Of a stretch of 64,000 nucleotides of DNA, positions 32,849 to 44,000 are shown piece after piece. Position 1 is the first letter of the stretch, and each line of letters opens with the position of its first letter. The notes below the pieces were generated by a model. The model saw nothing but the letters and a program-made list of their open reading frames with translations, ran no database searches and was not told the DNA's origin. The stretch covers positions 124,001 through 188,000 of the forward strand of contig ML996700.1 in assembly GCA_010356995.1 (NCBI GenBank). The letters are read 5' to 3'. A program made the position numbers and the translations under genes. The DNA comes from Trichodelitschia bisporula (taxonomy: Eukaryota; Ascomycota; Dothideomycetes; Phaeotrichales; Phaeotrichaceae).

Positions 32849-34513
32849 TCACAGCCTTGCCTTATCCATGTGCCCATACTGGCCCGCAATCAGCTCGGCG
32901 GCACGCTCTCCGACACCAAGCACCGTCAGCATCGGATTGGCCGTCGTCATTACCGGGAAAACTCCCGCATCTGCCACCCGCAACCCCTTCAAACCCCTCA
33001 CCTTGAGTTCATGATCGACGACTGCATTTGCGTCATTTTTTACATCGCCCATACGCGTAGTACCCGCAGGGTGGTAGACAGTATGTGCAGCCTTCCGAGC
33101 GTACTCAGATAGTTCTTCATGTGACTGCACCTGGAGCCCGGGCGCCACCTCACGCTTCAGCCAGGAGCGAAAAGGTTCCTCTTGGGCAACACGCCGAGCT
33201 GCACGAATGCCAGCAACAAGCGTATCAGCATCATAACGGGCCTCATCCGTAAAATAGCGGAAGTCAAGCGCGGGTTTGACGGTCGGGTCTGCGCTCGTGA
33301 GGTAGAGCCGGCCACGGGAGCGAGGGCGCGGGATGTTTGGAGTCATACAGAAGGCGTTGAGGGGTGTATCATAGCCCAGTCTGCCCAGTTAGCTCAGCAG
33401 GCTGATGGAATGAGGTACGTACGGCTTCGTATTCAGACAGAATGGGATCTGATAGCAGTGCAACATGATATCTGCTACTTCGCCGTCGGATCCAGCTGCG
33501 TTGAGAGGCTCCCGGCGCAAGAAGAGGCCGGCATCCGAGTCCATGGTTGTCTGATTGATGGGCACGGGCTGGTTCAACTCCCAGAGGATGATGGTCTCGG
33601 GGTGGTCGAGCAGATTCTCGCCGACGCCAGGGATGTCTTTGACAACTGGGATACCCAGAGCCTCCAGCTGCTCACGCGGCCCGAGTCCCGAATGGAGCAT
33701 GAGACGCGGTGTATCGATGGCGCCGCCGCAGAGTATCGTTTCACACTTGGCCCGGATCGTGCGCTCTTCGCCATTATACAGTGTAAGCGTCACGCCAGTG
33801 GCCCTGTCGCCATCCACATTGACCTTGCCAACCCATGCCTTTGTCAGGATGGTGAGGTTGGGGCGACGCTCCTCCCCGCGCAAAATAGGGTGAATGTAGG
33901 CAACGCTCGCACTGCTGCGCCGGCCGTCGTCGGGGTTATAGGCCACGGAGAAGAAACCGACACCTTCTTTGAACCCTCCTTTCTCGCGAATCTCATGGTT
34001 GAAGTCGTGGATGACGGGGACGTTTAGTGCAGTGGAGCACGCTTTCACCCAGTCACGACACAGTTGATTTCGGTGACGGTAGTGTACGGGCTGTATGGAG
34101 TTGCGGAGATTGTCCAACACGCGCATGAAGGTGTCGAACCCCCATCCCTTACAGCCCATGGCCTCCCACGTGCGACAGTCGTACTCGAAAGGGCGGAATG
34201 AGATAAGGGTATTGTGGCTCGAGCAACCTCCCAGGACTTTGGCACGCGAATGCCGAATGTTTGAGTTTCCCATTGGTTGTTCGGTCGTAGGATAATCGTA
34301 GTCCAGGTCGCCTCCCAGCAGCTTAAGCCAGTCCTTGAGGAGAAGCACGCGATCGTCCATGAAATCGCTGGGACCGGCTTCGATCATGAGAATCGTTTTA
34401 TTCGGGAGATATTCGGCCAGCCTGCTGGCGACGACACAGCCGGCCGTGCCGCCACCGACAATGACGAAGTCATAGTCGCAGACTTGAATTTCTTCGATAT
34501 GCGTAGTCGTCAT
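32849..34513 (-). CDS. choA: Choline oxidase-type GMC oxidoreductase
   Basis: Two exons (34513-33423 and 33380-32849) give 540 residues. The FAD-binding start DFVIVGGGTAGCVVASRLAE, then HSRAKVLGGCSSHNTLISF, LCGGAIDTPRLMLHSGLG and IPGVGENLLDHPE, mark a GMC flavoenzyme. The YPTTEQPMGN and GGCSSHN segments resemble bacterial choline oxidase. The C-terminal part has the active-site His in TVYHPAGTTRMG and the Asn in NPMLTVLGVGERAAELI. It would oxidise choline to betaine aldehyde and, in such enzymes, on to glycine betaine, with FAD and oxygen. The next gene, divergent, is a betaine-aldehyde-type dehydrogenase; similar choline pairs are known in Aspergillus. ATG 34513 is used because the upstream frame has no ATG. 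The stop is followed by a donor-like GTGAGT, so a short last exon cannot be excluded. Confidence 0.85.
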
Positions 34514-35404
34514 GTTGAATTTAAACTGAGGGTTAGGTGTTGATCTCACACGGGAGGATGCCAGATGGTCAGATCATTTGTAGCTGCATATTGGGCGCTT
34601 CCTTAGGGTCCGAGATTTGAAAGGCTCAAGCTGGACAAGAAAATTCGGCAAATATTACCTGGTGAGCGGTACTATTCCTGCTGGAAAATGGGAACACTTG
34701 ACGCACCGGTGCCGGGGCTTCAATGCTTAATCGAGGTGGAAAACCAGGGGCACCTTTGGCCTTGAGCCTTGTCACCCCATGTATTGGATGGAAAGCCGAT
34801 AGCGATTGGCGGGAACTGCTGCACCGAAGGCGTCTAGAAGCTGAGATAAGCCGCCTCATCCACCCATTGCTCGCAGCTTTGCCGTTCCTGGTGATGGGAC
34901 CCGATCCCAGTGCCACAGAAGACGGAGTGGGGTAGGGTAACTGCAGCAGCTGATATCCGATTCGACAACGGTGGAAGATCCCGTGTGACGGCGGCGACCT
35001 GAAGAGATTTCAGTTAACTTGCCCCACGGCTGCAGGTAGAATCTGGTAAGGAAGCTGATAAGAAGGTGGAAGCAAAAAGACAGAGGAGAAGGAAAGAAGA
35101 AGACGAAAAGGACACGAAGACAAGTCATTATTCAACCATTACATCATCCAGTCCAAGGCCGAAAAGGGAAGATAAGGCACGATCCTTCACATCGACGCCA
35201 ACACTGGCGCCGCCCGGCCCCAAAGACCCGGCCGTGAAGCCAGTCTCCACTCTGACGTCAAAGGGCTCGATCGGAGATTTGATGCGTGGGGCCATTCCTT
35301 CCTGGGTCTCCAGTTCTTATTTCGGCCTGAAGGTGACTCTTATGAGTGGGAGATCAACGTCGTAACTTTCGACAACCGTCAACACGCACGAGATCATCGC
35401 CATC
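34514..35404. promoter_or_regulatory. Divergent promoter of the choline gene pair
   Basis: An 891-base region between choline oxidase and the aldehyde dehydrogenase. A shared regulatory region for co-induced genes is expected here. No individual site is named with confidence. Confidence 0.5.
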
Positions 35405-36950
35405 ATGGTGCTCTACTCTCCCCAACAGCTCTACTACGATGGTCGGCATCAGGACGCTGCGGTTCCCAATTACTTCCCTGTAACCAATCCCTCAAATGCC
35501 ACTGATCTCGTCATCGTCCACTCTGCCTCCCGTGCCGACATTGACGCTGCAATCAAGTCGGCGCAAAACGCATTCCCGCTCTGGTCGCGAACGCCGCCCG
35601 TCCAGCGTGCCCGAATCCTTCTACGCGCGGCAGAGCTGCTGCGCGAACGTAACGAGTCCTTTGCCCGGGTTGAGACACATGATACGGGGAAGCCATTTTC
35701 GGAAACCAGTACCGTCGACGTCCTTAGCGGCGCCGATGTGTTGGAGTACTATGCCGGACTCGTGGCAAGCGGCGGTCTTAATGGCGAAACGGCGAGGTTG
35801 AGAGACGATGCCTGGGTGTATACCACCAAGGAGGCGCTGGGTGTCTGCGTAGGGATTGGGGCGTGGAATTATCCAATTCAGATGTATGTCCCTGGATATG
35901 GGAAGGCTCGCTGCGGGATATCTGACGCAGATAAGTGCCTTGTGGAAATCGGCACCATGCCTCGCTGCTGGTAACACCATGGTCTACAAACCGAGCGAGT
36001 ACACGCCACTGCACGGCCACCTCCTCGCCTCGCTGTATACAGAGGCCGGAATGCCGCCGGGAGTCTTCAACGTTGTCCATGGTGCCGGTGACGTTGGCGC
36101 ATACCTCACCTCGCACCCGACCGTTGCCAAAGTCAGCTTTACTGGTCAAGTCAGCACTGGCCAAAAGGTTGCAGCCTCGGCAGCTGGACGCCTGAAATAC
36201 GTCACCATGGAGCTGGGCGGCAAGAGTCCCCTTATCGTGCTCCCTGACGCCGGTGTCGAGGACGCGGTCAACGGAGCCATGATGGCCAACTTTTACAGCA
36301 CCGGGCAAGTGTGCACCAACGGTACGCGCGTATTCGTGCCCGAAGACATGAAGGTCGAGTTTCAGCGCGTACTGCTGGAGAAGCTGCGATATGTGCGGAT
36401 GGGAGATCTTATGGACCCCAATACCAACTTTGGTCCGCTGGTGTCCAAGGTTCACTATGATAAGGTAATGGGTTACATCAAGCACGGCATTGAGGTTGAC
36501 GGTGCTACCTTGCTGTACGGCGGCCTTGACAAGCCCTCCGTTCTCAAAGACATGAAGAACGGGTTCTGGATCCAACCTACTGTCTTCACCGACTGCTCAG
36601 ACGAGATGAAGATAGTCAAAGAAGAGATCTTTGGCCCTGTCATGTCCATCTTGACATACAAGACTATCGACGAGGTTGTCGAGCGAGCGAACAACACCCC
36701 CATGGGGCTAGCCGCGGGAGTGTTTACTCGGGATATCAACCAGGCACATGCAGTGACAGCGAAGTTGCAGGCTGGCATCACGTGGATCAACACATGGGGC
36801 GAGAGCCCGGCCGAGATGTCGGTTGGAGGATGGAAGATGAGTGGAATGGGGGTCGAGAACGGACGGCGAGGACTCGAAGCATGGGTCCGGAACAAGAGCA
36901 CACTGGTCGAGAATGGCGGTTCCGTGGCCAGCGTGTTCTGTAAGCTGTAG
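35405..36950 (+). CDS. badA: Betaine-aldehyde dehydrogenase-like enzyme
   Basis: Two exons (35405-35883 and 35936-36950) give 497 residues, the usual length of aldehyde dehydrogenases. The splice joins [10 protein letters not shown] to [20 protein letters not shown], the conserved cofactor-binding segment. Also visible are SFTGQVSTG, the general-base Glu in [10 protein letters not shown], the catalytic Cys in [21 protein letters not shown], and near the end [17 protein letters not shown]. The [19 protein letters not shown] and SGMGxENG motifs resemble bacterial BetB, so betaine aldehyde to glycine betaine with NAD(P)+ is the likely reaction. Its divergent pairing with choline oxidase supports this. 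Many related dehydrogenases (aminoaldehyde, glutamate-semialdehyde type) share most of these motifs, so substrate is inferred. Confidence 0.88.
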
Positions 36951-38486
36951 ATGGAATGGGGGCCATAGCCGATATCCAATCGGGCCATTTTGCCTGGATG
37001 CATCGGACGAGATGATGTGGATCGTAACAAGGCGCACGGAGTGACATAACAATCTTTGAAGCTTTCTGCCCGTTTAGGGTTGCGTTGGTGAGGGCTCGCT
37101 ACCCCAAAGGGCGGTACAACACCGGCCGATGATCGATCTGTCACAGGGGCACAAAGCACGCCTCGGAAGCGCAACCGACGCGGCACCCCCACGGTCTACG
37201 GCCATCAATTCAGATTCCAGGCCACCTGCTATCAGCACTTTGTCGGAATCCACTGCCAAGCGGGCCGCCAACCCGTTCGTTGGGTGTGCGCCGTGTGCGC
37301 CGTGGGCAGCAGACGTCGCGGCAAATTGCAAGTCGCAGGCAATGCCGCGTGCAGAGCTATCGCAAAATGGCAGAATCCTCGAAGAGTAGCGCTGACGGTC
37401 GCATCAAGCCCGGACCCGAACAATTGGTGTCGCTCTACGTTGCATTGCGCTTGTCGGCGTGGATTTGGGGCTTGCGTGTCGTTGAAACGGCGGGATGCGG
37501 GAGATGGCCGTGATGGGCTTGTCTTCGACGAGTCGGAGGCGTGGTGATCGGATGCAGACCATGGCCTCACAGAACCATCCCAAGAAGAATCAAGGCAACT
37601 AGCTTGTGGCCGTTAGCATCTCCGGTCTGTCAATGACGCTCTTCTCCAGGTGAGCTCGCCGCATCCCGCCGTCGTCAGCGCCCTCCGTCATGAGGATCAC
37701 GCTCCGGGAGTCCTGTAGGTACACCGCGCACACCAAATACTCAACCACCAGCTAATTTCCCCACAGTATATTCGGCCTGATAAGTCAATCAAAGTGCGGG
37801 CGCTGCATCGCACGCCAGACGCATCTGTTAGCAGCACCAGCAATGTCCCAACACGTCCATCGCCCCCATCCCTCCCCGACCGCAATCTATCCCACACGCC
37901 GCCCACACACTCCGTCTAGATGAGGGCCATCTCGCACACCACGGGTCGCAACCGCCCGGTCGCCCAGCCCGCCACGGCTATCAAAATTGATGAAGCCCCC
38001 ATTTCGTCCATAGCCCTCCCCATTGTCTATCCTTTCTCACGCTCTCATCCGCCACAGAGGCATAGGCTCGGACCCTTCACCCCGAAAGCGTGCGCAATGC
38101 CCTCTCCCCAGTCCGTCGGCTCCGATTCAGCGAGTGCACCCGTGCCCGCCGATATTGATTGCCGTCGAAATTTTACGCAGAGTGTCTGCGAAGTGAAGTG
38201 AGAGCGAGGCATATTGCCCCTCCTCCAGACCACCCCACACAAGGCCACCACCCCCCCTCCCTCCCCGCTCGATATCACCTTCGGCCGGCTCTGCGCTATT
38301 GCTCATATGCGCGTGGGCTGTCTAATATGCCCAGCGCCTTTAACCTACTTCAAAGTGCTTGAAGCATCTCCCGCCCGGCCACCGCCCCTTGCCTTTCGCT
38401 TTTACTCTTTGCTTTCCTGCTGTAAAGCCACTGCTGTACCGCTGCCACTGCTTGTTTTTGATGAACCTACTACGCAGTATGAGAGA
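36951..38486. other. Intergenic, no gene seen
   Basis: A 1.5-kb GC-rich stretch. Open frames of 70-115 codons exist on both strands but lack recognisable content. The part from 37840 on is C/T-rich towards the next gene's start. Confidence 0.45.
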
Positions 38487-40054
38487 ATGCGCATTGTTTC
38501 TGTCCTCCTGTTGAGCGGCGTGTGTAGAGGCAGTGCCGCGCTTATACCTGCTCCAAGTAAGTGACAACCGTCTCCAGCCTCGTCTCCACTCTCCCCCTCT
38601 CATCATCATGCAACCCGCCGGCAATTCCACCACAGCAGCACCTCTAACGATGAAAAGGAGCCCATATCAACTACGACATCTCCCGCCGTCCAATCCGGAC
38701 CCACCCCGCCGCCCAACCGACAACAATGGCCATCTTCCCGCGCTCTCCTCTAGACCCGGCCCCACCCTCACCTCCACTCCCCTCCTCCGCTGCCACCTCC
38801 GCCTCGCCAGTACAAGTACCCTCCCCTGCCGACCCCAATAGCGACATCCCCCTTTCGCCAGACGCTGTGGGCGAGCCCTTCAACCAAGACGAGCTGTCCT
38901 ACCCCTTCGAAAGCTACACACCTTCGGAGCCCATCCCAGACCCCGCCAGTAATTGGCCCGAAGCCCAATTAGGGCCCGAATCGCAAGTCGGTAACGAACC
39001 GAACGACCTAAGCAACTACCAGTGGGAAGTCGTAACCGCGCTCCCCACGCTCCCTGCCCTCCCTCGCGCCACCAACACCGTTCCTAACGGAGCCAACGCC
39101 ATCGGGCCGGAGCGCCGGCCCAAAATGATACCCGCGGAGCCGGCTCCCGCTGCCGCCGTGGCCGCATCACCAACCCCCGACGCACGGAGCATGGAAATCG
39201 TGGGTCCGACAGCCGCACACCCGGACGACGCCTACATCACGGCTGTCCCTATGGCCATGGTACATAGCGAATATGGCTCTCAAACCGGCAGCCACATCAT
39301 GCAACCCGGAGACAGCCTGCTCGTCGCCACTGCCTCTCCCGCCGCGATGCCCATCTCTCTCGCCATGGGTGGCGCAAATCCCAACCCTCGACTCGCCACT
39401 AAGGCAGCTCCTACGCCGGTCATCCAAGGTGCTACTTTCGCTGCGGGTGGGAAGACGTATACCGCCTCTGTTGACAAGGACCTCAATATTTTGCTTGATA
39501 GCTCCACCCTCAAACCTGGAGGACCTGGAGCGACCCTCGGTTCTGGCGCCGCCATCGTCAGCGTTGTGCCCGGCGGCGCGCTTGTCGTCGATGGCGGTAC
39601 GCTGACTATGTCCGCTATTCGTCCCGTTCTCACGGGTGCGGTACTGACGCTACATGGTGCCGTGGTGACAGCGACGCAGCGCGGGTCTGGCGCTGGAGAG
39701 CTCGGTCAGGTGCTCGTTGTGGGCGCGGCGACGCTAAGCTCGGGAGGTCCAGCGGCGACGGTGTTCGGGGAACACGTGAGCTATGCGCGTGATGGGGTTC
39801 TGGTAGGAGGAAAGCATGGGACGCCAGGAACAGCGGTGCCGATTTCAACGATTACTGAGGAACTTGTGTATCAAAACGGCCCGGTGGCGAAGTACTCCGC
39901 CTCGATCACGAGTATGCGCGCAAGCGTGACGAGTAGCCTCGCTCGGAGTGGAGTAGCGCAAGTGGGCGGGGCGGGGCCGAGAATGGAGGGATTTCTGGGC
40001 ACGTGGATGCTTGGAATGGTGCTCCTGGGGTGGATATTCAGACTCTGGACGTGA
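38487..40054 (+). CDS. Secreted Ser/Pro/Ala-rich wall-type protein
   Basis: Two exons (38487-38556 and 38658-40054) give 488 residues. Exon 1 carries the signal peptide (RIVSVLLLSGVCRGSAA). The intron has a perfect CTAAC branch site but an unusual purine-rich acceptor (GAAAAG), chosen because only it brings the signal peptide into frame with the long second exon. The mature N-terminus is short and basic (NYDISRRPIRTHP, a possible processing site), followed by Pro-rich sequence. The C-terminal half is a Gly/Val/Thr-rich beta-repeat region (FAAGGKTYTASVDKDLNILL, GATLGSGAAIVSVVPGG) seen in many fungal surface proteins. The end is hydrophobic (FLGTWMLGMVLLGWIF), fitting a GPI signal or membrane anchor. 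No enzymatic motif was seen. Confidence 0.7.
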
Positions 40055-41473
40055 GATTGAGGGATGTCGAAGAGCGGGCGTTTCTGGCGCGGGCTTGGCT
40101 AAGCCTGGGATGATTGCATTTCCAGCGGTCTTGGGCGCTAAATTCCCAAGAGGTGGTAGTGAGAGGGCCCGCTTGGGCGAAGGCTCAGGGCTGGGAGACG
40201 GCGCGACGCTGATGACTTGATCGGAAGTGAAGGCTCTGATGCGTCTAAGGGGGAAAGGGCGCTGGTCGCTTGGACGCTCCCCTGAGGGCTGTCCATAAAA
40301 GATCTATGATACCCATTATGAGATGGTGGTCCCTCTGGAACACGACAGATTCTCATCGAGGCCTGTATTGCTGGGGCGACGGTTAATAGTTAGCGCCTTG
40401 ACCAAATATGGGCATCACATCTTCAAGATTGGCGATATGCCAACTTATCAAACCAAGCAAGTTATAGAGTACGAGCTCTACTTTCAGCAGTAGATTTGTT
40501 GATGCCCCCAAACATCCGTTCGAGCACTTTGACGTGCATTTTTAGGGGAAGTGTGGAAGAGCCAGGTTGAAATGATCGTGTTCCTTGCTGTGAAGTCGCC
40601 TTAGCCAATTAGCAAGCAGCATCACGCCCGCCCTTGCGCGGCCGACGCGCCAAGGCTGACGCTTATCCAGACGACATACGACAAACCATCTCGCAGCGTT
40701 TGACAGATTCACCCTACGTTGTATAATGGAAGAGGACGCGTTAAAGTCCGCTTGTATGAGGAGATACTCGACTCAATGAGGGCTATGATGCCTTTTCAAA
40801 GTTGGCTCGTGAGCAACGACAGTCAGCGGAGATGTTGGGGCAATGATGCTTCATCCCATCATTGAACCGGTCGTGACGATGACGGTGTTTCCCTTTCCTT
40901 AAGTCAGCGCATAAGTCACTGCTAACTCTGCGATGATACTTTAGAGGAGGTTTTTTCTTTTAGCGATGCCTTTAAGCTTTTTGGAGCCATGGCACCGAAG
41001 CTAAGAAGAGTCGTGAGTTGCAAAGGATGTCGATCGTCGAACAAGCGGCCCGGGATATGATGGACACACGGAAGTGGACGGCATGAGACAGAAACAAAAT
41101 GCACGCAGTTGGTGAAGAAGTTGAGACGTGAGAAGCAAAAGAGAGGAGGAGGAGATGTGGGTAGAGAGGAAAAGAAGATGGCAGAAAAGGTTAGACGAGG
41201 TGAAGTGAAGTGAAGCATCAAACAATCGGCAGGACCCATCGCAACTTCCCCTTCAACCCCCCGTCACTGGCAGGCGCCTGGATCAACGCGACACCACAAC
41301 CATCCACCTTGGCACTTTGGTATAATCCTCTACTTGTTGACTACCCCGCTTTGCACCAACTCTTGACAATAGGAAGCTCTCCCCGCTCTCTGCTTCTCCC
41401 TCTCCGTTAACCACTCCTGCTCTCCCTTTTGTTCACCACCTCATTATTCCTTACTGCCCCTTACCTATTTACA
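40055..41473. other. Intergenic, no gene seen
   Basis: A 1.4-kb stretch. A 105-codon minus frame (40922-41239) lacks recognisable content. The final ~150 bases are C/T-rich as in promoters. Confidence 0.45.
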
Positions 41474-43812
41474 ATGACGAGGCCTCCAGAACAAACCAAG
41501 TTCAATGCCCTGCGTGCAAAATGGGATCACAATCAACGCCGAGACAGCAATGCTCCCCCGCTAGCTTCAATGCATGCATTAGGCGATACAAAAAGTGAAG
41601 GCCATGGCGACACCGAGAGACATTCACCCCACGACAACCGGAAGAGGACACCAAGTCGACTGCACCGCTTTGGCTCCTTCTCTCTGTTTAGCGGTGCTCT
41701 CAACTCCCTCAAACCGAAGCTCCTCAGCCGCAGCCACAAACCCGAGAGCAAGCCATCGTCGACCTCGGCGTCGACAACAGCACAGAGCGACTCGAGCAAG
41801 ACCACTACGGCGAGTCTCAGGTCTTCACCGCAGTCGACTCCTTTAACCATGCCGTCTGCGCCTGCGCCTGCGCCTGCGGCCGCCTCGATCACGGTCTACT
41901 CTGCGAGAACTCCTTACGAATCTATGGGCCCGCCGCCCCCAAAGCTGCCACGGAACAATTCAACCAGCTTTCTTCCCGTCCCTGTCAAATCGGCGAGTAC
42001 AACGTCTCTAATCCCCCCGCCGAGCGTGAGAACTTTCCCGCAGTCTAAATCCACGAATCTCTTGCCGCGTTTGAAATCGTCGACTATAGCGCCTCCACCG
42101 CCCCCGGAAGAAGCGCGCCTGGTGCGCCCTTTGAGGGTCTCGCTTCCGCCTCAGAGTGGCGCTTCCCTCCAAGCATCTTTGAACCAGGCGCCGCGGCAGT
42201 CTTCGCGGCATCCTTCTCGACAGCCGTCCCTGCAACCGCAGCAGACTCCCCGGAAGCCATCCCAACGGTCTTTGCAGCCGTCCTTCAGACAGTCTTCCCA
42301 GCGGTTTGGCCAGCAGACTCCAAGACATCACTCTCAGCGGTTGGCTCAGCAGCCTCCCCGTGAGCCATCTCAGGGAGTTGGACAACAGCTTCCGAGACAG
42401 TCATCGCAACAATTTCCGCAGCAGCCTTTAGAGCCGCCCTCCCAACAGTTTCCCAGACAGCTGCCCCTGCAGCAGTCTCAGCAGCAGTTCAAGAGGACGT
42501 CTAAACCGCTACCCCAACAGCGGGCTCCGAATAGAAGTCGGATACCGACACCTGTAGGCACCGCGCGGGCCTATGCTTCTGCGCTCAAACAGGATGATCC
42601 GAATGCTCCGCCAATGCCCCGTCCCCTCCCAACTATTCCCCGATCCAAGACGGAACCGAATCTCATTAGCGCCACCTCTCGTAAGCCCCCGGTCCCGAAC
42701 CGCTCACACATTCCACCGGCTCTCCACTCGGAAAGTTCCCTCTTGGGGACAAAGTTGGAGGACGATGATGGTAGCATCAGCCCTAAGACTCTTAGCAAGC
42801 GGCTATCCGACTACACCTGCGCCGATGTTGTACAGAATAAGCGCCAGGAGATGGACTCGAGCCCGACTATGAGTTTGTCGGGGAATCAAAAAGGTAAATA
42901 TTTCATTGGTCAAGAGCATTTCGTTACCAAGAGGAGCCAACCGCCAGGTCACGTCTCTCCCAGAGCAAAGGCGCTGGAGTCAAGGGTCAAGCAACCTCCT
43001 ATAGCCGCAAGGCCTTCGCGTGGAGAACCGAGCGCAAGACACCAGCGCTTTTCTTCTTCTCATGATATCACTCATCACAAACTCCTGGCGCCTATTCAGC
43101 CTACAAGCCCTCCAGCCTCTGACTTACGGACATATATAGCTCCCCAGGATTTCGTGCCCCCCCGCCGGCACGAGTCGCTCCCACACATTAGCAGCGCGCA
43201 TGCGACCGAGGAGGACGAGCTCCCTCCTTTCCTACACTTTCTCGATGCCGATAGCAGTCCGCCAACGCGCGCCACCGACATTGATCGCTCTCCAGCGCTG
43301 CATGACACCGAACCTGAACTTGAACTCCCGCCGCCACCCCCCGTAAGTTGTGGTACCTCCATCATTCAACTATACTGATATCACAGATCGAAACCGAGCA
43401 GCCCACGGCCTACTGGGCCGGCCGCTTCACGTCCATGCGCGACAATATGCTCAACAGCACCTTCGACATGGAAAATCGCCCGCGCGATATAGGAGACCTG
43501 AACCGGCGCATTCCGGGCTTGACCAACTACGAGCAGGGCATCAAGGACGTGTTTGACCGGCTGGAGGGCCTGTGCATTACACCGCCCGCACACCGCAGCC
43601 TGTGTATGTTCCGAAATTCCTACGCGCGGAAGAATGGGATGCGCTTCCTCGAGCGCCCGCTTCCGCCTCTGCCGCGCAGTCCGGGTGATCGGCCGAGTCA
43701 GTCGTCTGAGGAGCAGCCGGTGCAGCGGGAGCGGCGGTTCTCACTGCTTGGGCGTATGGCGAGGAAGGGGCGGAAGGTGAGTGGGGACGAGCAGCGAGAG
43801 ATGCAGGCTTAG
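41474..43812 (+). CDS. Gln/Pro/Ser-rich disordered protein with conserved C-terminus
   Basis: Two exons (41474-43342 and 43387-43812) give 764 residues. Most of the first exon product is Ser/Pro/Gln-rich and disordered. Around residues 235-355 it has many QQxPRxxSQ-like units (SQRFGQQTPRHHSQR, QQLPRQSSQQFP). Exon 2 begins IETEQPTAYWAGRFTSMRDN, a YWxGRFTxxxDx motif that I recall from uncharacterised Pezizomycotina proteins; it continues with helical sequence (DVFDRLEGLCITPPAHRS) and a basic tail. No signal peptide or membrane helix. Possibly a scaffold or signalling protein with phosphosites (inference). ATG 41474 is the first in frame; upstream codons to 41429 lack an ATG. Confidence 0.7.
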
Positions 43813-44000
43813 TAGATGTGTTGGGTGCTTGGTGTTCGGGCGTCCTTTCTCCGGCTGATTTGTGGCGTGAGGTTGGAGCATATGTGTACATCTGAACGGT
43901 TACCCTAGATATCGATACACCTGCACTGGAGTGGCGCGCATTAGGCATTGAAGTTGATGAGATCTGCAAAATCTGAGCGATTTGTTGCTATGTAATCTTC

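Noticed and set aside
35778-36575. 265-codon frame antisense to the aldehyde dehydrogenase
   Set aside because: Shadow of a well-identified gene.
40922-41239. 105-codon minus-strand frame
   Set aside because: Phe/Ser/Pro-rich reading of the complementary purine-rich strand; no conserved motif.
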